Below, piece by piece: positions 1 to 7,370 of a stretch of 64,000 bases of DNA (position 1 is the first letter of the stretch; each line of letters starts with the position of its first letter). Made by a program: the position numbers and the translations under genes. Below the pieces are notes generated by a model. That model had not been told where the DNA came from. It searched no databases and was given only the letters and a program-made list of their open reading frames with translations. The DNA is from a bacterium (GTDB taxonomy: Bacteria > Bacteroidota > Ignavibacteria > Ignavibacteriales > Ignavibacteriaceae). The stretch lies in contig JADJWC010000001.1 of NCBI GenBank assembly GCA_016716565.1, positions 682,001 to 746,000 of the forward strand. Direction: 5' to 3'.

Positions 1-881
1 TCTACAACTGTGAGTACAGCGGAATCAGTTGTACTCTAAACAGCGTTGCAGGAAAGTTGTCCATCTCAGAGGATGAAGCTGCTGAGTTGATTACAAAGCT
101 TGAAGATATGGGATTGTTGAGCTCGTACGAAGAAACTCTCCAGCTTTCAAACGAAGGAAGAAGTTATGCTCTTCGTATCATTAGAGTGCACAGACTATGG
201 GAAAAATATCTCGCTGATGAAACCGGTGTTGATGAAACTCAATGGCATCACTCAGCTGAAGAATTTGAACACAAGCTTACTCCTTCTGATGCGGATGCAC
301 TTGCTGCACAAATAGGTAATCCTGTTTTTGATCCGCACGGAGATCCTATCCCATCATCGTCAGGCGATCTTCCAACAAAAACTGGTAGACCATTAACTGA
401 ACTAAAATTCGGTGAGTTTGCAAGTATCATTCACATTGAAGATGAACCTGATGCAATCTATCAGCAGCTTGTTGCGGAAGGATTATATCCGGGAATGCAG
501 GTAAGAATGATGGAATCAACAAAAGAACGAGTGCGATTTACAGCAAACGGTGAAGAATGTGTATTAGCTCCACTCTTTGCAAAAAATATAACAGTCGCTC
601 CGATAAAGTTTGAAAAAACCGTCGAAGGGAAATTCAGAAGTCTATCCTCACTAAAGATTGGTGAGAAGGGAACTGTCCTTGGAATTTCTAAAGCATTAAG
701 AGGTCAGCAGAGAAGAAGATTGATGGACCTCGGAGTTGTTCCCGGAACTGAAATTGTTGCTGAAATGAAAAGTGCTTCAGGTGATCCGACGGCTTACAGA
801 ATAAAAGGAGCTTCAATTGCACTTCGTAAAAAACTTGCGGATAGAATTTATCTGCTTTCAGAAAATGGAGGAATGAATTAA
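1..881 (+). CDS. DtxR-family iron regulator fused to two FeoA domains (5' partial)
   Basis: The reading frame is open from base 3, so the gene starts before the window and the DNA-recognition part of the N-terminal winged helix is missing. What remains shows the end of the HTH domain, then a DtxR/MntR dimerisation and metal-binding domain with the spaced His/Glu residues and the DPHGDPIP motif (about bases 318-362). Two FeoA/SH3-like domains follow, at about 390-605 and 633-857. Classical DtxR proteins carry one such domain; here two are fused, and no separate feoA is seen in the window. The gene ends 2 bases before feoB, so it probably both senses Fe(II) or Mn(II) and supplies FeoA function for the operon. 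Family assignment is firm; the metal sensed is inferred from context. Confidence 0.88.
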   Translation, partial: YNCEYSGISCTLNSVAGKLSISEDEAAELITKLEDMGLLSSYEETLQLSNEGRSYALRIIRVHRLWEKYLADETGVDETQWHHSAEEFEHKLTPSDADALAAQIGNPVFDPHGDPIPSSSGDLPTKTGRPLTELKFGEFASIIHIEDEPDAIYQQLVAEGLYPGMQVRMMESTKERVRFTANGEECVLAPLFAKNITVAPIKFEKTVEGKFRSLSSLKIGEKGTVLGISKALRGQQRRRLMDLGVVPGTEIVAEMKSASGDPTAYRIKGASIALRKKLADRIYLLSENGGMN

Positions 882-883
882 TA

Positions 884-1684
884 ATGAATCTGAACACTAA
901 TAATTGTGATAATTGTCCTGTTCATAACGCCGGCAATCTGAAAAGACTTGGCATCGATATGAGCACATTCGACTTTGTAGTTGCTCTTGCTGGAAATCCT
1001 AATACAGGAAAAAGTACTGTGTTTAATAATCTGACAGGGCTGAAACAGCACACAGGTAACTGGCCAGGAAAAACCGTTACGCGAGCCGAAGGCGGATTCG
1101 AATATAACAACGAGAAATTTAAACTTGTTGATCTGCCGGGAACTTATTCGCTTCTTTCAACAAGCACTGATGAAGAAGTCGCAAGAGATTTTATACTTTT
1201 TGGTCAACCGGATGTTACTGTTGCAGTTGTTGATGCAACAAGACTTGAAAGAAATTTGAATCTCGTTCTTCAAATTTTAGAAATTACTGAAAGAGTTGTT
1301 TTGTGTTTGAATCTTATGGACGAAGCAGAGCGTCATCAAATAAAAATTGACGATCGAATGCTATCAAAGGATTTGGGCATTCCGGTTATCCCGGTTGTTG
1401 CAAGGTATAATAAAGGAATGAATGAATTGCTGAATGCAATTTTTGAAGTTGCAACAGGAAAATTTGTTTGTAAACCATATCGTATTAAGAGCAGTTCGAA
1501 AGAGCTTAATTATGCTGTGGAAAAATTAAGTAAAATGATTCTGGATGAATTCCCAAATCTTCCAAATGCTAATTGGGTTGCGCTTAGATTACTTGAAGGT
1601 GATCAGAGCATTATCGATTCAATCAGAAATGGAGAACTCGGTAATCTTAAAAAACAGGAATTAGTTGAGTTGGCCGTTGGATAA
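884..1684 (+). CDS. feoB: FeoB GTPase domain protein (split FeoB, N-terminal part)
   Basis: This is the soluble G-protein part of the ferrous iron transporter FeoB, 266 residues. G1 is GNPNTGKS (residues 37-44), G3 is DLPG (83-86) and G4 is NLMD (143-146). A helical GDI-like region follows and the protein ends at an ordinary TAA. An extra N-terminal segment carries a C-x2-C pair (Cys8, Cys11) before the G domain. Usual FeoB is one chain of 700-800 residues; here the membrane half is a separate gene 35 bases downstream in another frame, with its own ATG. The split lies at a natural domain boundary and leaves all G motifs intact, so it looks like a real gene split rather than decay. Confidence 0.9.
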   Translation: MNLNTNNCDNCPVHNAGNLKRLGIDMSTFDFVVALAGNPNTGKSTVFNNLTGLKQHTGNWPGKTVTRAEGGFEYNNEKFKLVDLPGTYSLLSTSTDEEVARDFILFGQPDVTVAVVDATRLERNLNLVLQILEITERVVLCLNLMDEAERHQIKIDDRMLSKDLGIPVIPVVARYNKGMNELLNAIFEVATGKFVCKPYRIKSSSKELNYAVEKLSKMILDEFPNLPNANWVALRLLEGDQSIIDSIRNGELGNLKKQELVELAVG

Positions 1685-1719
1685 GAATTCAATAATTAAA
1701 ATGATTAAGTAAAAATAAT

Positions 1720-3150
1720 ATGAGTAATGATAAAAGAAATAGCGAAGCGATACTGTCGTCAGCAAACAATTTGCGCTGGGAGATTGGTGAGCAGTTTCAC
1801 GATACATTAATGGAATCAATTTATTCAAATGCCTCATCGATTGCTAAAAGATCAGTCACTTTACCTGATGAAAAATCAACTCCGAGCTGGGAAAAAACTC
1901 TCGACAAAATATTAACGAGTAGGTACACCGGTTTCCCGATTATGTTCCTAATACTTGGAGTAGTTTTCTGGTTGACAATTCAAGGTGCGAATGTTCCTTC
2001 AGGAATGATTGCATCTCTACTCCTTGATACTGTTCATCCGGTATTAAAAGGTTTTTCAGCAAGCATTGGTTTACCCTTTTGGCTGGATGGAGTTTTGATT
2101 GATGGAGCTTACCTTGCAATGGCATGGGTAATAAGCGTAATGCTTCCACCTATGGCGATATTCTTTCCACTATTTACATTGCTTGAAGACTTCGGCTATT
2201 TACCTCGCGTGTCTTTTAATATGGATAGTCTTTACAGAAGAGTTGGCGCACATGGAAAACAGGCTTTAACAATGGCAATGGGATTTGGATGTAATGCTGC
2301 AGGAATCATTGCAACAAGAGTTATTGATAGCCCGAGAGAAAGATTAATTGCAATCATCACGAACAACTTTTCGTTATGTAATGGCAGATGGCCGACACAG
2401 ATTCTGATTGCCACAATTTTTATTGGTGCAACTGTTCCGGCATATCTAGCAGGAATTGTATCAGCAATTGCGGTTGTATTTATTGCTGTGTTGGGAATAG
2501 TATTCAGTTTAATCGTATCGTGGGCATTATCAAAATCTGTTTTGAAGGGAGAAGCATCCGCATTTAGTCTTGAACTTCCTCCATACAGACCACCGCGCAT
2601 TCTTCAGACACTTTATACATCGTTGATAGACAGAACAATCTTCGTTCTATGGCGAGCAATTGTTTTTGCAATTCCTGCAGGCATTATTATATGGCTTGTT
2701 GCAAACGTTACAATCAATGGAGAATCAATCGCAAATATTTTCATCAACTGGGTAAATCCGTTTGCGTTTATTTTAGGTTTGAACGGCGTGATATTCCTTG
2801 CGTATATAATTGCAATTCCTGCCAATGAAATTGTCATTCCAACTATTCTGATGCTTACGGTTGCGAATCTTGGTTTAGCAGGAGTTGGTGCCGGTACCGG
2901 AGTTATGTTTGAGCTTGAATCTGCTGCTGATACAGCAGCAATTCTTCATGCTGGAGGCTGGACTTTGTTAACAGGAATTAATTTGATGTTATTTAGTTTG
3001 CTGCATAATCCATGCTCAACAACCATCTATACAATTTACAAGGAAACAAAAAGTATTAAGTGGACGGTTATTTCCACATTTCTTCCGATTGCAATGGGAT
3101 TAATTGTTACTTTTTTTGTAACACAAATCTGGAGACTTATTGAATTCTAA
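1720..3150 (+). CDS. feoB: FeoB membrane permease domain protein (split FeoB, C-terminal part)
   Basis: This 476-residue protein is the membrane core of FeoB, the cytoplasmic-membrane Fe(II) importer. It begins with the short linker that normally follows the GDI domain (around residues 19-40). The first Gate motif is present as GFGCN with Cys191, then SLCNGRWP with Cys220. A second Gate region with HNPCSTT lies near residues 440-446. Several hydrophobic segments run from residue 72 to the end. It should work with the GTPase encoded just upstream and the FeoA domains of the regulator. An in-frame stop at 1702 and a shift of frame rule out simple readthrough from the upstream gene. Its 3' end overlaps the next gene by 11 bases. 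Confidence 0.9.
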   Translation: MSNDKRNSEAILSSANNLRWEIGEQFHDTLMESIYSNASSIAKRSVTLPDEKSTPSWEKTLDKILTSRYTGFPIMFLILGVVFWLTIQGANVPSGMIASLLLDTVHPVLKGFSASIGLPFWLDGVLIDGAYLAMAWVISVMLPPMAIFFPLFTLLEDFGYLPRVSFNMDSLYRRVGAHGKQALTMAMGFGCNAAGIIATRVIDSPRERLIAIITNNFSLCNGRWPTQILIATIFIGATVPAYLAGIVSAIAVVFIAVLGIVFSLIVSWALSKSVLKGEASAFSLELPPYRPPRILQTLYTSLIDRTIFVLWRAIVFAIPAGIIIWLVANVTINGESIANIFINWVNPFAFILGLNGVIFLAYIIAIPANEIVIPTILMLTVANLGLAGVGAGTGVMFELESAADTAAILHAGGWTLLTGINLMLFSLLHNPCSTTIYTIYKETKSIKWTVISTFLPIAMGLIVTFFVTQIWRLIEF

Positions 3151-3922
3151 TTTTAAAAAGTTCACAACATTCTTTTTACTAATTATTTCATTCAATCTCT
3201 TTCCACAGAATAACCCTGAGCTTGTAACTGACAGACCTGACAGAACCGAATCTGCATCTACAATTCCGGCAGACTGGTTGCAAATTGAAACAGGATATGA
3301 ATACGTTAGAGAAGCTTCAAATGAAAATTCTGACTTAGCTTCTATTAATGCTGTAGGCACACTAATACGTTTTGGACTTTTTGATGAAGTTGAATTAAGA
3401 TTGGCAGGTGCTTTTCTCTCTCAAGAACTAAAGTCAATAAACAACGAGTTGAGTTCAGATGGCTTAACAAATTTTATGTTTGGTGCTAAATTCGGATTAG
3501 CAAAAGATCATGAAACAATACCAGACATTGCTTTATTAACACATTTATTTCTTCCAGTTGGTGCAGAGTCACACAGACCCGATAAGGTTGAACCACAAGC
3601 GATTCTCTCTTTTTCAAAAGCTGTGTTAGATTTTTTAGACTTCGGAGCAAATTTCGGGATGCATTATACCAGTTCTGATGAAAAAGCATTTTATTTTTAT
3701 ACTTTAGCAGCTGGAGTTGATATAACTGAAAAACTGGGAGGTTTCATTGAAATTTTTTCTGAGGTTTTTACAGATACGTCCCCATTCTATTCAGTTGATA
3801 CCGGACTGACATATTTACTCCTATCTAATCTTCAATTGGATGTTTCAGCCGGTAATGGACTATTCAGTAATTCCAAAGTTTGGTATCTTGGTGCAGGTTT
3901 TTCTATCAGATTACCGAGGTAA
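3140..3922 (+). CDS. Outer-membrane beta-barrel protein, phenol-degradation MetA/transporter-like
   Basis: The protein has 260 residues. It opens with an N-terminal hydrophobic signal peptide, then a short segment rich in Asp and Arg (ELVTDRPDRTES). Alternating amphipathic strands follow, ending in an aromatic/basic C-terminus. The TDRPD start and barrel pattern match the outer-membrane family annotated as 'transporter' or phenol MetA-pathway protein. The start is a TTG inside the end of the feoB permease gene, an 11-base overlap that implies translational coupling. Its place in the feo operon suggests an outer-membrane partner for iron or another small solute, but the substrate cannot be read from sequence. 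No plug domain or TonB box is seen. Confidence 0.7.
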   Translation: MNSNFKKFTTFFLLIISFNLFPQNNPELVTDRPDRTESASTIPADWLQIETGYEYVREASNENSDLASINAVGTLIRFGLFDEVELRLAGAFLSQELKSINNELSSDGLTNFMFGAKFGLAKDHETIPDIALLTHLFLPVGAESHRPDKVEPQAILSFSKAVLDFLDFGANFGMHYTSSDEKAFYFYTLAAGVDITEKLGGFIEIFSEVFTDTSPFYSVDTGLTYLLLSNLQLDVSAGNGLFSNSKVWYLGAGFSIRLPR

Positions 3923-3930
3923 ATATTTAA

Positions 3931-4704
3931 ATGAAAAAAATCCGTCTTATCTCATGGAACGTTAATGGAATCCGTGCGATTCAGAAAAAAGGCTTTCTAG
4001 ATTGGTTCGAAAAAGAAAATCCCGATATTCTCTGTCTTCAGGAAACGAAAGCTCATCCTGATCAACTCGATGCTGTTTTAAAAAATGTTAATGGCTATGA
4101 ATCATATTTTTCTTCTGCTGAAAAGAAGGGTTACAGCGGTGTTGTTACTTATACTAAATTAAAACCCATTGAAGTTCAGAATGGCTTGGGAATAAAGAAG
4201 TTCGATAGCGAAGGAAGATTTATTATCACTGAGTTTGAAGAATTTACACTCTTTAATATTTATTTCCCGAATGGAAAAGCCTCAGATGAAAGACTTCAGT
4301 ATAAAATGGATTTTTATGATTCATTCCTCAAGCACTGTAAAAAACTTCTCAAAGATGGAAAGAAAATAGTTGTCTGCGGTGATGTTAATACGGCTCACAA
4401 AGAAATTGACCTCGCACGACCTAAAGAAAACTCCGTGATATCCGGATTTCTTCTAGAGGAAAGAGAATGGATTGATAAGTTTCTTGCTGCCGGATTTATT
4501 GATACATTCAGAATGTTCAGCCAGGAACCGGAACAATATACCTGGTGGGATATGGTAACACGCGCACGTGAAAGAAATGTCGGCTGGCGTATAGATTATT
4601 TTTACATAAGTGAAAATCTTAAAAAGAATATAACCTCAGCAGCTATTCATTCTGATGTAATGGGATCTGATCATTGCCCAATTGAGATTGAACTTAAGTT
4701 TTGA
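3931..4704 (+). CDS. xth: Exodeoxyribonuclease III
   Basis: This 257-residue enzyme of the exonuclease III/AP endonuclease family acts on abasic sites and 3' ends in base-excision repair. Visible motifs are SWNVNGIRA (residues 8-16), LQETK (metal-binding Glu), GDVNTAH with the catalytic Asp/Asn, and the C-terminal GSDHCPIEIEL with the catalytic Asp-His pair. The length is normal for the family. Its stop codon overlaps the start of the next gene in TGATG, so the two are likely translated together. Confidence 0.95.
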   Translation: MKKIRLISWNVNGIRAIQKKGFLDWFEKENPDILCLQETKAHPDQLDAVLKNVNGYESYFSSAEKKGYSGVVTYTKLKPIEVQNGLGIKKFDSEGRFIITEFEEFTLFNIYFPNGKASDERLQYKMDFYDSFLKHCKKLLKDGKKIVVCGDVNTAHKEIDLARPKENSVISGFLLEEREWIDKFLAAGFIDTFRMFSQEPEQYTWWDMVTRARERNVGWRIDYFYISENLKKNITSAAIHSDVMGSDHCPIEIELKF

Positions 4705-6755
4705 TGAAGTTCAAAAATAAGCTAGCAAACGAAACAAGCCCTTATCTCCTGCAGCATGCAAACAATCCTGTAGATTGGTATCCGTGGGGAAACGAAGCAC
4801 TAAATAAAGCTAGAACCGAAAACAAACTAATTATTATAAGTATTGGCTACGCAGCATGTCACTGGTGCCATGTCATGGAACATGAATCTTTCGAAGATAT
4901 TTCGGTAGCACAAGTGATGAATGATTCTTTTGTTTCAATAAAAGTTGATAGGGAAGAACGACCAGACATCGATCAGATTTATATGGATGCTGCTTATCTG
5001 ATTACGGGAAGAGGCGGCTGGCCTTTAAATGTTATTGCTTTGCCGGATGAGAGACCTGTCTTCGCTGGCACTTACTTCAGAAAAGATGATTGGATAAGAA
5101 TTCTTCTTTACTTCAAAGATTTGTACAAAAAAGAACCTGAAACTTTTGATCAGGAAGCCGGTAAACTCACGCAGGCCATCAACCAAATTCGAGTTCCGGG
5201 TCTTGATGGAAAAAAATCTGCTTTCACAAAAGATGATTTGGATGAAGCTTTCAAAAAAATAATTTCTGTGATCGATTTTACAAATGGAGGGACAAAGGGC
5301 GCACCAAAATTTCCAATGCCGAGCATTTTTCAGTTTCTTATGAATTATCATTTTCATACTAAAGAACCGAAAGCGATAGAAGCAGTAGAATTAACTCTTA
5401 ATAAAATGGCAAGTGGAGGAATTTATGATCATATTGGCGGTGGATTTGCACGGTATTCAACGGAGGAGATATGGAAAGTTCCTCACTTCGAAAAAATGCT
5501 TTATGATAATGGTCAGCTTGTTTCTCTTTACTCAAACGCATTTAAGCTCACAGGAAATCTGGATTATAAAAAGGTGGTTTATGAAACACTGGAATTCATC
5601 GAAAGAGAAATGACTGATAATTCCGGTGGATTCTATTCATCTCTGGATGCAGATTCTGAAGGGGAAGAAGGAAAGTATTATGTGTGGACAAAAAAGAAAA
5701 TTGATGATTTGCTTGGTGAAAACTCAGGACTATTCTGTAATTATTTTTCCGTAACATCTGATGGTAACTGGGAAGGAAATAATATTCTGTTTGTCAATCA
5801 GAAGAAAGAAGACTTATTAAATAAATATCAAATTGATGAACAGATATTTGATGTGATAATAAGTGAATCAAAGCAAATTCTTTTTGAGGAAAGAAATAAA
5901 AGAATCAGACCTGGACTTGATGATAAAATTTTAACTGGATGGAATGCATTAATGCTCAAAGGATATGTTGATGCATATTCGGCTTTTGGCGACAAGAAAT
6001 TTCTTGATGCTGCTTTAAAGAATGGCGAATTCATTATTAAAGAGATGATGAGTGAAAATGGAAGATTAAATCGTAACTATAAAAATGACTCGCCCCGGCA
6101 AAGCACTTCAGCGAAGCCGGGAAGAAGCACAATCAATGCTTTCCTCGATGATTATGCTTACACCATCGAAGCTTTCATTTCCTTGTATGAAACCACTTTC
6201 GATGAAAACTGGATTTACACTGCAAAGAAATTAGCGGATTATGCTATTCAACAATTCAAAGAGAAGAGCCAGGATTTCTTTTTTTATACCTCCAAAATTG
6301 ATGAACCGCTTATTGCACGAAAAATTGATTTCTCAGATAACGTCACACCGGCATCGAATTCTTCATTGGCTTCGGCAGTATTTAAACTCTCGCACTTTTT
6401 TTATTCAGAATCATACGAAGAACTTGCATTCAATATGCTGAATTCAATAAAGCAATATGCCGTCATGAATCCCACATTTCATTCATACTGGCTGATGGCA
6501 GCATTAAATGTTGCCTTCCGATACTTTGAGGTTGGAATAATCGGAGATAATTGTGAGCGTGAAAAAGAAAACTTCATCAAAATGTTCTTACCCAATATTA
6601 TTCTTTTCGGAGGGAGAAGCGAAGGAACGCTTGAGATTCTGAAAAGCCGATATGTTACCGATAAAACATTATTTTATGTTTGTGAAAACCGTGTCTGCCA
6701 GCTACCAGTTGAGGACTTACCCCAAGCAGTTAAGCAAATTACGGATGTAGAGTAG
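4704..6755 (+). CDS. Thioredoxin-like DUF255 protein (YyaL/spermatogenesis-associated 20 family)
   Basis: The protein has 683 residues from the ATG at 4704; a TTG one codon earlier is less likely because the ATG overlaps the upstream stop. The N-terminal domain is a divergent thioredoxin fold with NPVDWYPWG and the CHWCHVM active-site motif. The remainder is an (alpha/alpha)6-barrel like N-acylglucosamine 2-epimerases. The family is widespread, but its reaction is not established. A GC-rich stretch at 6091-6121 with a CCCGGC/GCCGGG palindrome adds about a dozen residues before the conserved FLDDYAY motif and looks like an in-frame insertion. It is coupled to xth by a 1-base overlap. Confidence 0.9.
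   Translation: MKFKNKLANETSPYLLQHANNPVDWYPWGNEALNKARTENKLIIISIGYAACHWCHVMEHESFEDISVAQVMNDSFVSIKVDREERPDIDQIYMDAAYLITGRGGWPLNVIALPDERPVFAGTYFRKDDWIRILLYFKDLYKKEPETFDQEAGKLTQAINQIRVPGLDGKKSAFTKDDLDEAFKKIISVIDFTNGGTKGAPKFPMPSIFQFLMNYHFHTKEPKAIEAVELTLNKMASGGIYDHIGGGFARYSTEEIWKVPHFEKMLYDNGQLVSLYSNAFKLTGNLDYKKVVYETLEFIEREMTDNSGGFYSSLDADSEGEEGKYYVWTKKKIDDLLGENSGLFCNYFSVTSDGNWEGNNILFVNQKKEDLLNKYQIDEQIFDVIISESKQILFEERNKRIRPGLDDKILTGWNALMLKGYVDAYSAFGDKKFLDAALKNGEFIIKEMMSENGRLNRNYKNDSPRQSTSAKPGRSTINAFLDDYAYTIEAFISLYETTFDENWIYTAKKLADYAIQQFKEKSQDFFFYTSKIDEPLIARKIDFSDNVTPASNSSLASAVFKLSHFFYSESYEELAFNMLNSIKQYAVMNPTFHSYWLMAALNVAFRYFEVGIIGDNCEREKENFIKMFLPNIILFGGRSEGTLEILKSRYVTDKTLFYVCENRVCQLPVEDLPQAVKQITDVE
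6091..6121. repeat. GC-rich palindromic insert inside the DUF255 gene
   Basis: Six-base arms CCCGGC (6094-6099) and GCCGGG (6116-6121) bracket a 16-base loop. The stretch is much richer in G and C than the AT-rich gene around it and adds a Ser/Pro/Arg-rich segment between two conserved regions of the protein. It resembles small palindromic elements inserted in frame in coding genes, but there is only this copy in the window. Confidence 0.4.
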
Positions 6756-6839
6756 ATAGGCAAAAATCGAGTGTTTGACTTCAGTTAATTTTCTTTCTTA
6801 ATTAAACTACCTGTAATAAAAATTTTAAGGTAAGATCGA

Positions 6840-7310
6840 TTGTTAAAGTTCAAGCCAAATTATTTTTTCATTCCTCTTTTTGTGATAATCACTGCATCAG
6901 CAGCATCATATTTTGCAGATACAGGTAGAGCATGGTATAAAACGATTAATCTTCCCGAGTGGACACCATCGGGCTCTATGATGGTATTAGCCTGGACGAT
7001 AATTTTTGTGCTTAGCTCAATATCGCTGCTCATTATCTGGAATAAATATTCCTCCGAGAAAAAATTCAAAGTAATCATCTTACTTTTTATTCTTAATGCG
7101 TTCTTCATTGTTGGGTGGAATGTTCTGTTCTTTTCCTATGAGTTAATGACTTTTGCATTTGTTCAGGCTATTCTATTAATAATTAATTTATTCCTGCTGG
7201 TGTTTTTTATCTGGGGGTTTTCCCGAATTGCCGCTTTTTTACTGATACCTTATTCTGTCTGGATACTTTTTTCAACCGCACTTACTTACAATGTGCTGGT
7301 AATGAATTAA
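6840..7310 (+). CDS. tspO: TspO/MBR family tryptophan-rich membrane protein
   Basis: This 156-residue protein with five hydrophobic helices belongs to the TspO (peripheral benzodiazepine receptor) family. Family marks seen are WYKTINLPEWTPSG near residue 32 and the GWNVLFF segment in helix 3. Bacterial TspO binds porphyrins and affects tetrapyrrole and stress responses. The start is TTG at 6840, preceded by AAGGTAAG as ribosome-binding site; no ATG fits. A strong hairpin follows the stop. Confidence 0.9.
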   Translation: MLKFKPNYFFIPLFVIITASAASYFADTGRAWYKTINLPEWTPSGSMMVLAWTIIFVLSSISLLIIWNKYSSEKKFKVIILLFILNAFFIVGWNVLFFSYELMTFAFVQAILLIINLFLLVFFIWGFSRIAAFLLIPYSVWILFSTALTYNVLVMN

Positions 7311-7320
7311 TCAAAATAAA

Positions 7321-7345
7321 AAAGGGCACAGAAAATGTGCCCTTT
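7321..7345. terminator. Bidirectional terminator between tspO and the LamG gene
   Basis: Perfect 10-base stem AAAGGGCACA / TGTGCCCTTT with a GAAAA loop, A-rich before and T/A-rich after, placed between two convergent genes. Confidence 0.85.
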
Positions 7346-7370
7346 AATTAGAAGAACCAGATGAGAAGAA

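Noticed and set aside
2232..2600. 122-codon minus-strand frame inside feoB
   Set aside because: It lies fully inside the conserved membrane part of FeoB, including its Cys Gate motif, and has no family resemblance.
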